Source: Gadus chalcogrammus
Taxonomy: Eukaryota > Chordata > Actinopteri > Gadiformes > Gadidae
DNA length: 64,000 nt
Direction: 5' to 3'
Assembly (NCBI RefSeq): GCF_026213295.1
Contig: NC_079425.1
Span: 12,458,821 to 12,522,820, forward strand
In this document: positions 22,685 through 35,324 of the stretch, one piece after another
Position numbering within the stretch: position 1 is the stretch's first letter
Layout of the letters: every line of letters starts with the position of its first letter
Translations under genes and position numbers: made by a program
Notes under the pieces: generated by a model
The model's database searches: none
Told to the model about the DNA's origin: nothing
The model's input: only the letters and a program-made list of their open reading frames with translations

Positions 22685-23545
22685 TGGCAACACTTTAGCT
22701 AGAGCAACACCTAGTCCAGAAACACTTCTGCTTGAATCACAGCTTGTCTAAAAAGACTTCAGCTACAATCCTGCCTGATTCAGAAACACTTCAGCTAAAT
22801 TTCTGTCTGGTCTAGAAATGCCTCAGCTTGAATCACGCCTGGTCTAGAAACACTTCAGCCTGAATCACGCCTGTTCCTGAAACCATTAACTAGAACAATA
22901 CTCTGGCCCCGTCCACACGGGCGAAAACAATCCGGTTTCATTTTATGCGGTTCAGGAATATCTCCGTAAAGAAGGATTCAATGCGAAACCGCATCGAGCT
23001 GTAGAAATGCTGTAGTAAATATTCAAGGGCTGGTTCTCCACAGAAAGAAGTGGAGCGCATCAAGCCTGCGCGCATACAGCCTGCGCGTTGTATACAAACA
23101 TTCAGTCACGAGGATATTCAACCTTTTAATTTGAGCAGAAATACTTTTTAATGTACAGTTAGTAATTGCATTTATCAAGGGGCTGTATTTAAAGCTACAA
23201 AAATAATGGGAATAAAAAAAGTTATAAAAAATTCAACGCAACTCTGACGTCGCCCAGCTGGTGGGGGGCTAATGACGTCATTGTTTGCGTTTCAGGTGTC
23301 CACACGAATCCTTACACGAAACCACATAGGTCAGGATAGACTTGAAAACACCCTCGGACATGGTTTCAGAAATGTGCGGTTTCGGAACCCGGATTCGCCG
23401 GCTCCGTCTGGACGGTCGGCCGAAACGCACAAGACCAAAAAATCGGCTCTGTGTGGACGTGGCCTTAGTCTAGAAACATTTCAGCTAGAACAACGTCTGA
23501 TCTAGAAACACTTCAGCTGGAACCATGCCTGGGCTAGAAAAAACG
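22685..23545. repeat. 32 bp minisatellite split by a transposon
   Basis: Degenerate copies of a unit of about 32 bp, core CTAGAAACACTTCAGC followed by TNGAATCACGCCTGGT, occupy 22685-22903 and resume at 23466-23545. The 560 bp between them is a DNA element (22905-23464). Copies differ by several substitutions, so the array is old. Confidence 0.85.
22905..23464. mobile_element. non-autonomous DNA transposon with GGCCCCGTCCACAC ends
   Basis: The left terminus is GGCCCCGTCCACACGG and the right terminus, read on the minus strand, is GGCCACGTCCACACAG: 14 of 16 match. The interior has no transposase frame and contains repeated GCGGTTTCRG-type subterminal motifs on both strands and a CRE palindrome TGACGTCA at 23273-23280. 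Left and right flanks both belong to the 32 bp minisatellite, so the boundaries are firm. A target duplication is not clear (TCT on the left, TTA on the right), leaving the superfamily open. Confidence 0.75.
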
Positions 23546-24063
23546 TTGTCAAGACTTACATGATGGCATGGTTAAGGAAAATGTTTGTAATTTATTTTGT
23601 TTGTTCAGGGTAGAGAGTATGAGTTGACATGAAATTTGCTCATTTAAAGTTTAAAGGAAACATTAACTGCAAAATATATATATATTTTTTAAGAATTCCC
23701 TTTTAAAGGGACCGTTTTGGTGTCTTGTTTTTTAACAGGGTGGAAAAAAATGACAGTGTGTGATAGTGTTAAATAATAATTGTACCAAAACAGGTCACAG
23801 AGATTAGTCTGGTGTGTTTTTGTATGAATCACTTCCAGTGTCATGTGTCACATTGTCTTCTTGACGAGGCAATAAAATGCATCAAGAAATCGGGTCATCA
23901 TAGTTTCCATCAGGGTAAGCAATTCTGAAAATAATGGTATTTTAAAAAGGAACAACAGAAAACATTTACCACTGTCCTGAGTCACAAACAGGATTAGCAA
24001 GAAAGCCAATATAATGTAAACGTAAATATTTGAATAAAATATTTTATGCAGCAGATTACTGTC
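23546..24063. other. unique AT-rich non-coding sequence
   Basis: No recognisable gene. A small palindrome CCCTTTTAAAGGG lies at about 23698-23710. Confidence 0.5.
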
Positions 24064-24741
24064 ATCTAGCACAGGGGTCCTTTTCAACATGCAGTGCCAG
24101 TTTGAAATTTTCTCGTTGAATGTGCCTTAAGCAACAATATAAGAAATGAAGCTGAATTATGAAAAACATTTCCAGAAGACATGGAATTGTACTATTTTCA
24201 TATAGCCCACAATCATGCATCAACATTTTAAATGTTTTTTTGGTTGTTATATTTGCAACATGGGCTTACAAATTATAATTACATATGTCCCATCTTAAAA
24301 CACCATTTTCAGAAACTCATCCAAAAACATATTTGAACTGTGAGAAATGTAATACATGAGAATATATGAGAATGTTGAAACCATCCACATCAATATCTTT
24401 AAGACATGTACAGCTATGCAAAACCATGTGAAGGCGATGCATACAGGTCACGATGCATACAGGCCACTATTAATTGATCCCATTTCAGAACACTGCTTTC
24501 TCCAACTAATTGAAACATATTTGCACTGGGAGGAGATGCCCAAAACAGGATAAAGTGCAAAAAAAATCAGTAGTAATGATTATGCTGCCGCATTGTGCTG
24601 TTATTTTTTTAATAATAATAAAAAGAAAAAAAAGAAATATATATATATATTTTTTTTTTTTTTTTTGAGTGTGCCAATGATTATGCTGCCCCGTGCCAGT
24701 CGTGGCACGCGTGCCTAGGGTTGCCGACCCCTGATCTAGCA
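24064..24741. mobile_element. hAT-type non-autonomous transposon with 8 bp target duplication
   Basis: The element (24072-24733) starts CAGGGGTC and ends GACCCCTG and is flanked on both sides by ATCTAGCA (24064-24071 and 24734-24741), a perfect 8 bp target-site duplication as made by hAT transposases. The right end contains the self-complementary GGCACGCGTGCC. AATGATTATGCTGCC occurs twice (24575-24589 and 24676-24690) near the right end. The longest internal frame, about 65 codons, shows no transposase motif, so it must have been moved in trans. Confidence 0.92.
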
Positions 24742-25330
<589 letters not shown>

Positions 25331-25465
25331 CTCACTCCGATCCCAACCGTTTCCTTTTTTTGAGAGTTTCCGACAGACATGTTACCAAAAGTGAGAAACA
25401 GGGAGAGATGCCCGGATGTCTCTGGTCTGGTGTTTGTCTATTTGCATTAAAGATTAGGCAGTTTG

Positions 25466-25638
25466 GTGTTAAGATAGTCTAGCGGTTACAGTGTTTGACG
25501 GCTGAACGGTTCAGGGTTTCGATTACTAATCCCTAACCAACTGTAGGCATCCTAGGGAGCCAGATCTCCTAACCCCTACCTGTTCCCTAATGGCATAGCT
25601 GAATTTGCTTTGAAGTAAATCAATACATGACTAAATAG
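25466..25638 (+). mobile_element. tRNA-derived SINE
   Basis: The A box TAGTCTAGCGG (25475-25485) matches TRGYNNARNNG at every position. A B-box-like GTTTCGATTAC (25516-25526) matches 9 of 11. The 3' part ends TTGCTTTGAAGTAAATCAAT followed by GACTAAATAG, related to the widespread fish tail TTGGATAAAAGCNTCTGCTAAATGACTAAAT. This is a Pol III-type retroposon. The copy at 54982-55165 has the same head in reverse orientation. Confidence 0.75.
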
Positions 25639-26535
25639 AAACATCACCATTCAAGGTCTTTCCTGTGCGTGTCGACACCCAACCGGGTGTGTTGTGCTCG
25701 CTTCTCTTCTTGGAAGGACCTACAATGTATAGCGCCGAGACTTTTAACCTCACGACCCAATTACTACCAAGCAAGGTTTATTTTCTGGTATTTTGTTAAT
25801 TTCTTTCAGCTGGAGCACTACTTTACACACACACGAGGCCCCATGGGGTGCTGCCAGCGGAGAGTAGATTTCACTAATTGGAAGCAGAGCCGTTAATTGG
25901 AGCTACGGAAGGCAGAGTCGGATCATGTGAGTCGTCCGCTGGGAAATCTGCCCGTTCAACCCCATTTTCCAGCGTAGACGTGGTGTTTTTAAAACGCGCA
26001 GGGCAACAGTTTGTTATCACAATCAAATGACCAGAATACACAATGCATTTAGAAGATTGGGCAAAACAAACACATTTTTTAGGGTTCCCACACAATGGCC
26101 TTGTGAAACTACAAGTAGACATACATAGTTTCGAAGAGTATTGTTTTGTGGTTATAACTTTTGGATCAATTAGTAAAGTTGGGCACTAAAATAAAATATA
26201 ACCTGTCCTTGTAGCAGCTTCTGCATCTTTGATGTAATTTTCCTTAGTTTCTTCTCAGTGCTCAATGTGTTTCTATGTTTTAGCTCCTAATAATGCAGAA
26301 CTATCTCCGTTCCTTTCACCCTCTATCCTGCAATCGCAGGTAAGGCGAAATTAGGATGGAATGCCCAATCCACTGCCACATCCCACTCACATTTAGAAGT
26401 GATGAACACTTGTCTTGAAAATCAAACAAACTTCAAACAACAATATCTCCCTGCACTTTAACATTGTCTTTATAACTGATTGCTTAATCTGGTCCTGATT
26501 CATCTGATTGGCTTCCATCGCATTTGTTTTCATTG
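25639..26535. other. unique non-coding sequence
   Basis: No recognisable gene or bounded repeat. Confidence 0.5.
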
Positions 26536-26590
26536 CCCCCCCCCCCCCCCCCCCCCCGAGTTGCTTACCCCTCTCCCCCCCCCCCTCCCC
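26536..26590. repeat. poly-C runs (C22 and C11)
   Basis: C22 at 26536-26557 and C11 at about 26575-26585, separated by GAGTTGCTTACCCCTCT. Confidence 0.92.
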
Positions 26591-28965
26591 AAGCCTTGCT
26601 GTCGCTCAGCCGCCTGCTGTGCATCTTGGGAAATAAACTGTTTGAATTAATTGCCAAGTGGAGGGAGGCAGTGGAGCAAGACGTCACCATTTCTGTTGTT
26701 CCTCTTGGAGGAACATGACTGACTTCCTGTCTCAGCAGGAAGTTATACCTTGCTTTTCCTCTTTAATCTGGTAACCTTAATGCGTACCCTAAAATAATCA
26801 CACTATCGTTCACTCTAACTCCAATATTAACCCTAACCCTAAAGGCCCTTTGATATCAGACTGAATGATTTGAAATAGCAAACGAAATGAAAAAGACATA
26901 TGGATTCACCTCTCAGCCATTAGTGAAGACGCGCTCGTGCTCCATCCTTTTACCAAATTATCTTATGTATTGAGAGGATTATTACGGAGTTCTACTTTTT
27001 AATTCAAGTGTAAAATAGTATACTGAATGGCAGTTTGCCGATGAGGGGGATTATGATAAGTGGGTATGAGTTCTCTAATTTATCCATGTTTTGGAGAGAC
27101 TTGATTTTGAGGTTGTTTTCCTGTTCATTACTAATAGTAGGCTTTCACCCTTTTGGATAGCTGGTATCCAGTGTGAAACTGTTGCAGACAACTTTACACC
27201 ATTGTGTTGTCCAAAGCAACCGTTATTCAAATACAGCAGTGCAAGTAAATATTGGCTTGAAAATCTGAATGCTATCGCGATTAATGATTAATACATGTAA
27301 CATAAATGTAACATAATTATCTGAGAATTGATGGATGGATGTTGAGAAAAGTAAAAAGGCATTTAAGCACCTCTGCATGTCCTAAAACTGTACAATGACC
27401 ATGGTGACTATGAGAAAGATAGCTGATGTGATGGGTTAAACAGATTTATTCACAGATCCATGAAAAACCGATCTTGATGCAATTAATATGTGTGTTGCTT
27501 TTTTTTTATACCAAACATATATCCCTTTTACCTCAAAATGTCCAGGCCGAGTGATACATTAGATCGTCCCTAGGAGTTTAGCCATTTCAGTTTGGGTTTA
27601 GTTTTAAAGCAACAAAAGGTTGTCGGTCCTCTGGCTGATACTGTCATAAACACAACAAATGCTTAGTACCTCAGGGCAAGCAGTGCGGAGGCCGTTCAGA
27701 AGAACCTCAAAGTCTGCCGTACAGCAGTCCACACACTTCAATGGCCCGGACACAGTGGTTATAATAACTTGAAGCTATGGAACTGGCTTGTTGACAGATG
27801 GGGCTGCTTTCAGTGTTGTGGAGCTAAACAAATAACATGATAAGAAGAAACGAGAGAGAGAGCCTTGATCTCTCTGTCCTTTTCCCAGAAAGAAGCTTCT
27901 AGTTATGTAACATCTGAGCTGACCTATCTGCCCACATGGATCTACATTACCTGTTCCTTCAAACACACTGTTGGCAACTCGCTCATCTTCAAACACACGT
28001 CGCACATACATGTTTATATAATGCATGTGTATTTTGAAATATAGTGGTGTGTATACAATGTTCTTGTGTATTTCAAAGAAAGTACTAAGAAAATATGAAA
28101 TGTTAAATAGTGCCAACCTCTAAGGATTTCTAGGTTTTTGCAGAAGAAAGAAAGGCTTTTGCATCCGCATGTTTAATTCCATTCATCTTTCTCTTTGGTC
28201 CTGAATCAATATGGAAAGAAAATAAGTTTCTATATTGCTGAGAGGCTTTTTTTTTTGTTGCTTTTTTCAATGAAAGCAGCCAAAGGAGATTCAACCACAA
28301 AGAAGAGAGCTCTCAGAGATTGGTGAATGGGTCGATGTGAATACTCTAAAATTAAACATTTAGAAAATTGAGATTGAATTGAAAAAGTTTATGCGTGTAT
28401 GTCAGTATTTATACACTTCCCACTGATAACATATATGTGGCTGGACTGTGCTTTACTCACAATACAGTTTACAAGAAGTAAATATACCGGGCATTGCACT
28501 TTCTTTACGTTATATTTGTTTTCGACGAATTTGTATCGCTCACATAATCTGTAAAAAAATTAATGTCAAGTTTTCAAATCAACACATGTTTACTGGCTAC
28601 AGTAGATATACACGGTTTCTCTTTGGTAGAATATGTCCATTATGAAACAGGAAATAAGGCTTAACTCCGCCCCTTGCAGTTCTTGGTTCCGAGCACAGGC
28701 TCATCACCATCACCCCCAAGAAACTCTGCTATAACGTACTACGAATGCTGGATCCGAGATTAGGCGTTTCCAAACACAGCACTTGGGTTTAACCTCTTGT
28801 TAAACCAGTGTCATCAGCAGTAGCAGGGTAAACACAAGAGGCACCCAGCCTCGAGCGCCATACATCCTTTCTAGTGCTTTATTTTTAAAGCTTTCGCTTC
28901 CAAACCCAAAGTGAGATGAATCGTTCATTCTGAACACACCCGCTGCCCGTCTCCAGGGCTGTTCT
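26591..28965. other. unique AT-rich non-coding sequence
   Basis: No gene seen over 2.4 kb. AACCCTAACCCTAAA at about 26829-26843 is only two telomere-like units. Confidence 0.5.
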
Positions 28966-28969
28966 GGTC

Positions 28970-29035
28970 TGTCGGGGATCGAACGTGTGACTTCTGGTGT
29001 GCTCAGGCGACCCTTCTGTTTACCTCTCCCTCCCC
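28970..29035 (-). mobile_element. possible tRNA-head SINE fragment
   Basis: GGGGATCGAACGTGTGACTT, read on the minus strand, gives a B-box-like GTTCGATCCCC preceded by AAGTCACAC, and further plus-strand sequence (CAGGCGACCC) fits a reversed tRNA-like head. No body or tail is recognisable. Confidence 0.35.
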
Positions 29036-29730
29036 TCCCCTTAGGGTGTGTTGCAGTAATGATTGAAAATCATTTCAATAAATCAACATTGAATCCAAGT
29101 GGGCCGTCACATCACTTTCAATCACACGTCAGACAATCAGCGCTCAGTAATTATCTCACAATATTATCATAATGTTATTATTAATATTACCATGTTATTA
29201 TTATAATATTTTTATTAGGGCTTGCTCAACAATGTCTACAGGTTAGAATGCCGATATTGTGTACTGGTATTAGCCCAATGGTTTCTATCAATGTTCAAAC
29301 CCAGCTAAATCAATTATTGTATTGAGTGTAACTCAATCAAATCTGGATTGTTGCTGGCATTCCGTTAAAGAGAGGACGAACAACTGTCAAAACAAAAGTT
29401 ATCGAATACCAAATTGAATCTCAAGGAGTTCTCGTGTACTCCTTTTGGGGGGGCACAGTTTTTGGTAGTGACTCATCTAATGAAAAGTTAGCCTTTTCAT
29501 TCGATACTTTAATAACTAGCCTGTGAACATGATTTCTGCCTGAGTCACGTCAGATAGATTTTCACCAGCAATTGTGGTGAGGACCACAACTCCCATGTTA
29601 CTTTACTTTACACGTTATCAAACTACGTATCTTGTTACTGTTTTGATAGATACCCCTCATGTCATCATTAATTAAATAATCAGATTAATTCCATTCAGAA
29701 GCCTAAATAAATTGACCCAATGAGTCCTCA
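29036..29730. other. unique AT-rich non-coding sequence
   Basis: A run of TTATTATTAATATTA-type sequence lies at about 29163-29215. No gene. Confidence 0.5.
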
Positions 29731-29734
29731 TACT

Positions 29735-29900
29735 GGACCCAATCACATACTGTAATTAAGCCCAAAATCCACCTTTGACCAATCACATATCTACTTAACA
29801 TACCTAAAGTCCTATTGTCCCCTTGATCAATCACATGTTAATTATACTAATGAAACCTTAAGACCCAACAACCAGTTGACCAATCGAAAGCCCTCTGAGA
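29735..29900. repeat. degenerate repeat with recurring GACCAATCACAT
   Basis: CCAATCACAT or close variants occur at 29739, 29779, 29827 (TCAATCACAT) and 29880 (CCAATCGAAA), at 40-53 bp spacing, each with TTGACC or similar just upstream. It may be an old minisatellite or a spaced array of CCAAT-type sites. Confidence 0.5.
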
Positions 29901-31580
29901 TACCCAGTCCAGAATATCCCAACCCATCGGACTCATAGCCAGCAGTGAATATTTAATGAAAAGGGCAAAGAATTAAGAGAAAGTACAAGGGGTTCAATTA
30001 ATAAATATAGCTGCTCATATATGTTTATGAATATAGAAATAAAATAAAAGTTGAATCTCCTGTGGTCATCCTCCATAGACCTGCTGCTCTTTGAAGACAT
30101 CATTAGCTGCTTCTAACAGCGAGCTGACCCTAAAACCAGCACCTTAGGGCCCAGCCAGACGAGTGCGGGCCCGGCCGCACGCTGGATGGATGAAATAACA
30201 CTTTGAAGTTGATTTTCCATTTGAAGGATTATACACCCGGGAGTTTGATTCATGCCCATGTTCTGTCCTCAAGGCTATGTGCTCGTGTGTGTGTGGGTGG
30301 ATGGAGCTATCCTTTCGCTCAAGTTTTCTATTTGTTATTTACTTATTCTGCGAGCGGAACAATGATCATTGTGCCTGTTCGGGTAATGAGCAAAACAAGA
30401 TGGAAAAACAACATTTTTTTTTCTATTGTTTGTCGGATGTCTTTGCTGCTTTCTTTGCGTGTTGTTGATTTGAGTGAATGATGTTCTGGCACTCTTGTGA
30501 AGCCCAGGAGGTCTAGGATCATCCCCCCTAGGCAGGGCACTTTACTGGGCGGAACTCCAACATGAGCCTCCCCGACCGACAACTCTGGATCTCAGCTCAC
30601 ATAATACAATCAGCCTGTTCACTGGATACATTGTTTTCCACTTTGTCTCATATATCTATATATTACATATATAGATATCATCCAAGGCAGTTGGCTGTTT
30701 CAACGCTGATTAAAATCTCGCAACAATTGTGTATTTTTATTATTGCTAATCCTAGAGTTTAGTCATCTACTAAGGGAATGAAAGCTGCGTATCTGGTAAT
30801 CCGCCACTGTCATCTGCCCTTTCGGCTTGATTGGCCTATATCAGGAAAACATGTTTGGTTTGGAACAGGGGCGGTAAACAAAGCCAACATTACACCACAG
30901 CCCGCGGACTAGCTTCTGCTAAGCAGCGGTGAACGCTTACTAAAAATAGTTTGATTTAACATTTTCATCCATACACTTTTCAAATGGAATGTATGATATG
31001 CCAGGTGTCTAAAAAAACACAGAAATAAATAAGGTATGAAGTGTATATATACTGTATATCCTATGTATATACATACACACTTTTCAAAGTTTTCAAGGAT
31101 CTCTACATCAGTATTCTTTCTGTCTTCTGTGTCGTGAATTCTACTTTTCAAATTTCGAATTTTGCCCAAAACCCTCTTCAGTTGTACTTTAAATACATAA
31201 AAATATAAGCAAAACATATGACATCAGAAAAATATCGACAACAAAAATAAATTTGAAAGTAGCTCACATAGAGAAAAGAGACGGCATTTCCACGCGAGCA
31301 TGCGGCATGCGCAACACCAGTATTCCACCAGTACATCTCCATGACAATGCAGCCTTTGTGCACGTCTGCATTGTTTTGGTTTACTCGAATAGCAGAGGTG
31401 CTCATTGTTTCCAATATGGTAATGCTGTTTCTCCTGCAGGAATACCCGCTTTGAAGTCATCTCTTTGAGTGTGTTGTGGTTCACGGAGCTTTCTCTTGGG
31501 CTTGGCTCATCTTTTTAAAGCTAATTTCTCTCTTACCAACCTTCAGTAGTCCTAGCCTGACAGGGATAACCTTGAACCAT
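29901..31580. other. unique non-coding sequence
   Basis: No recognisable gene; short frames only. Confidence 0.5.
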
Positions 31581-31584
31581 CCGA

Positions 31585-31790
31585 ACAAAAACACCTCCAC
31601 CAGCCCCAACTCCGACACCAACCCCATCACCGCCTCCTCCTCCACCACCACTACCACCCTTCAACAGCACCATCCTCAATAAACCAACACCAACAACACT
31701 CCACCACACCACCAACCCCACATCCACACCACCTCTTCCACCACCACCACCACCACCCCCGTCACCATTCCCACCTCAGCCCCAAACCCC
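31585..31790. repeat. degenerate ACC/CCA-rich tract
   Basis: CACCACCACCACCACC-type sequence with CCAACACC and CCTCCTCC variants, almost free of G. Confidence 0.8.
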
Positions 31791-32279
31791 CTCCTCTGGT
31801 ACTCTAATTTGATTGCAGTCTGAATCTTCAACACAGCATAATGTAGTGATCAGTCAGTAAGTACAACATACCCTCCGATAAACATCCTTTATATCTACAG
31901 ATTATATCTCTGGATGGTCTCTCAACATGGGTTATATTATGGAAGGTGGTTATGTCTACTTTCACATTTTGAGGTGGAGTGGATAGATGCCAATAACTTT
32001 AAACCTTATACTGCTAATGCAGATAATTACATAGTGTCCCAGTTGTAAATGCAGGAACGGTTGATTTCAGCTTAATTTATAGTGTTGTGTTGCGTTTTCT
32101 GCATTTAATTGCTCATTCTTGGCATGCGCCACCCGGCTCCGACCCGCTTTCTGGTTTTGTAATTCGCTATAGAATCAAGCCATGACTTGTTGCTGATACC
32201 AACTGGTGTATAACAACGGATTTTACATGTTCACTGTCGTGCATCTCCCCGCTCAGTTGTGCATTCAGCTACTTGTATG
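31791..32279. other. unique non-coding sequence
   Basis: No recognisable feature. Confidence 0.5.
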
Positions 32280-32480
32280 TAACCGTTGACAATTCGCTTG
32301 GCTCCCAGATGTGTTTGGAAGACAATCACTCGGCTCCCCCGCTGAAGGAGGTTCGGTGTGCGTTCAGCACAGCTAAGCGCTCAAGTGTTCGCTAAGATGA
32401 GTGTTTTGTTCCCGACGATCGAAGCCTGAGAAGCCGTGTCACAGGCGCTAATTGAAATCTTCCACAGATGTGATGAGTGT
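32280..32480. promoter_or_regulatory. candidate conserved non-coding element
   Basis: Unique sequence with palindromic or motif-like blocks, including CAGCACAGCTAAGCGCTCAA and GGCGCTAATTGAAATC (homeodomain core). CNE-like texture only. Confidence 0.18.
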
Positions 32481-33449
32481 TATCGGAAATACCTTAATTT
32501 GCGATGTTTAGGCACCTGCCGTGCTGTTTCTAAGAATATTTTACTGTATTGTGAAGCTATACAACTTATTCAAATAACTTTTTCAAATCACTGCTAGATG
32601 GCAGGAGAATGGTATGAATATGATCGCTTTACGCTGTCTCTTTGACCACTCGCGTTCCAGCTGTAATCCTGTTTGACTGGATCTAGAAACAATCAAGAAG
32701 AGAGATGCGATTTTAGAAATCTCCCAATGTTTGTTTAATGGATTACATTTTAAGTCTATCCACTTATACATCCATTGTGATTCCAGTGTAGAAAAAAACT
32801 GGGGAGTTGCCAATCACAAATTTTTCTATTATTTTATCTAACAGCTTGTGGTCAGTATTAGGGGAAAAAAACAACATTGGTTGCGTCAAGTAGTCACTTG
32901 TGCTAATTGATTTTAACGTGTGTGTTTCTCCTGTCTTCCATTTCTGAAGATACTGCTAAAAACTGCCTGACTGCGGTTCGATGTCATCGTCGCCCCACAG
33001 AATTTGCTCAGGAGTATTTTCCTCTATCCATCCCACTAATGTCAAGCAATCTTTACAGCCGGATCCTCTCCACGGCGGGCAGCTAGTGCTGTGTTTTATG
33101 TCGATCTTATTCCTAATGAAAGTCAAACTGCTCAGCTGTTAGCAGACTTGTGATGGCTCAAGTGGCACATGTCTCCTGTGAGGTGTGTGTGTGGATGGGT
33201 TCTGCATCTCTGAAAGTACCTCAACCGTGCCAAGCCAACAGCTCCACGTTCTCTTGCAGCCCGTGACGTCCCCGGAATCGTCCTGTCCTCATTTCAGCGC
33301 TAAACAAACCTGCGACTTATTGTGGAGCTCACTGCAGAGAGAGATGGATCATGAAGTTAAAACGCAGAACGACTTTCACTGTGTTGCTGTTTCACGTTGC
33401 TTAGCTGTTGTTGTTTTTATGGTGGCTGTCTTCTTTACTATTTACTATG
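32481..33449. other. unique non-coding sequence
   Basis: No recognisable gene. The 91-codon plus-strand frame at 33185-33460 has no domain pattern. Confidence 0.5.
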
Positions 33450-33451
33450 TA

Positions 33452-33492
33452 GTAATTTAGCAGATGCTTTTATCCAAAGTACCTTAGTTACT
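33452..33492 (-). mobile_element. SINE/LINE 3'-tail fragment
   Basis: TTTAGCAGATGCTTTTATCC followed by AAAGTACCTTAGTTA is the reverse complement of the shared 3' tail of fish SINEs and their partner LINEs (consensus close to AAGTCGCTTTGGATAAAAGC). Only about 40 bp of the element remains. Confidence 0.7.
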
Positions 33493-34459
33493 GCATAAAT
33501 TCATCTTGGTTTGTTTGTTTGTTGGCTTATCGCAACTATTATTTTTTACGACAGCTCTTCAAAAATACTTTAGGCTCTTCATCGACTTGCTGTTTTTCCA
33601 TGCTATAGTTGTGATATATAAGAGTTAATTAAAGAGGTACATTGTGGTGGGTGTGTTGTTAACACAGTTATCCACCATGGTGTTGTTGTGTCACATAAGT
33701 CTAGCATTGTTCTCTGTAACCTGGTGATATACGGCTAATACAAGTAAAGGTTCACTTCAGTGTTGAGAAGCGGGGGCAGCAGGAATTCAGGAAAACAATG
33801 AAACCAATGTATTATCCTGAAAAACAAGATGATGCAAAGCTTGCATTGTTATTCTAACTAGAACAAAAAGTCATTGTTGGCGTATTATGCCTTAAACCTC
33901 ATACGAGGTGCGGGAAGGATAAAGCAGCATTTCCCCCCTGAATTAAAACTACATTTCCCATGACCTCTGCTGCGTCCTGCAGAGACACTTAGACTCCCTG
34001 TTAAATAGACTCGCTAGCACTCATTATTGATTTAAAATTATTTACACATCTAAGAATGGCATCAAACTTAACCTATGTTTGCTTGTTTATGCTTCAACTT
34101 TATTTATGCCATTCTGGCACCTATCGCCCTCCTAAATGTCCCTGCAATGAAGAGATCCCTCTTCTGTATCCTTTCTCAAGGTTTCTTCACACTCAATTTG
34201 GGGAGTTTCTCCTGGTCATTTAGGGGGCTTAGGGGTAGGGGGCTCTTGTATAGCATAAGCCTGTGATGCCTTTTGAGAATGGAACTGTGATTAAGGGATA
34301 TACTAAAACAGTTGACAGTCAACCTCATGGCAGTTGTTTGCATTCATTGAGTCTTTTGTGGGGATATCTCTGATGTTAATTGCAACTACATGTGGTTCCT
34401 TTCCTGGGTCTTAGCTGTAAATCGCTCCATGGGAGTTAGCTGGGGGTCCAAGCGTGGAG
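33493..34459. other. unique non-coding sequence
   Basis: No recognisable gene or bounded repeat. Confidence 0.5.
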
Positions 34460-34556
34460 GATTAGGCCCAATCCCATTTCTACCCCTTCCCCCTTCAAAA
34501 CAAGGGGGAGAGGTAAGGGGAAGGGGTAAGGGGTAGAAATGGGATTGGGCCGATTA
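34460..34556. mobile_element. 87 bp hairpin MITE with perfect 24 bp inverted repeats
   Basis: 34465-34488 (starting GGCCCAATCCCATTTCTACC) is an exact reverse complement of 34528-34551. GATTA flanks both sides (34460-34464 and 34552-34556), a probable 5 bp target-site duplication. Between the arms are ACCCCTT/AAGGGGT-type units that continue the fold, the right arm having one or two more units than the left. The whole element is a foldback with almost no unpaired loop and no coding capacity. Confidence 0.85.
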
Positions 34557-34799
34557 GTCTCTTCCTGTTGGAGGGGTGTTTGGGGCTGGGCAAACAAACT
34601 GAAATTCGGTGGACACTGGAGGGTAAATAATGTCCTCCTCATAGGGCCTTGATTAAACTGTGACAAAGCTCAGTTTATTTACAGTGGCGCGTGGAGGAGC
34701 CATGCGTCCATGACTGTGCATGATAATCCACATCGACCGCAGACACCGACCAGGGAGGGAATTACCGCAGCCTTGTCACCCCTTTGACCGTACCGTTGG

Positions 34800-34965
34800 C
34801 TCCTCTTCACTTCGCTCTTGACCTTTACATTGCCCACACCACCTCTGCCTCATCCTCCTGATCTCCTACTCCTGGTCATCCTCCTCCTTCTCCCCCTCCT
34901 CATCCACCTCCCCATCACCTCCTCTTCCAACCCCTTCCCATCTCCGTGATGCCCCTCCTCCTCCT
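34800..34965. repeat. CTCCT-rich pyrimidine tract
   Basis: TCCTCCTGATCTCC, CCTCCTTCTCCCCCTCCTCA and similar degenerate pyrimidine sequence. Confidence 0.7.
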
Positions 34966-35210
34966 TGATGGGGTGGTACCAAGGCCAGGGACGGTAGCTC
35001 TCTCTCCCAGATTGGAGTGCTCGTAGCCCAACAGAGCCATAGTGTCAGGGGGGGACCTGGAATATGCTCAGACTAATGGAAACAGGGGAACTGTAAAGGC
35101 CAAGGGGGCCCCAGAGAGGTGTCACTTACTGGGATGGCTTCCTGGAGGGATTGGGAGTTGGGAAGGCAGGGTCAAGGCAGGATAGGATAATGAGATTTAT
35201 GTTTGAGTTA

Positions 35211-35324
<114 letters not shown>

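Noticed and set aside
25466..25560. Functional tRNA gene
   Set aside because: The A box fits but the B box is imperfect, no cloverleaf or anticodon stem is formed, and a SINE body and tail follow.
26829..26843. AACCCTAACCCTAAA as an interstitial telomere repeat
   Set aside because: Only two units are present, expected by chance in a window of this size.
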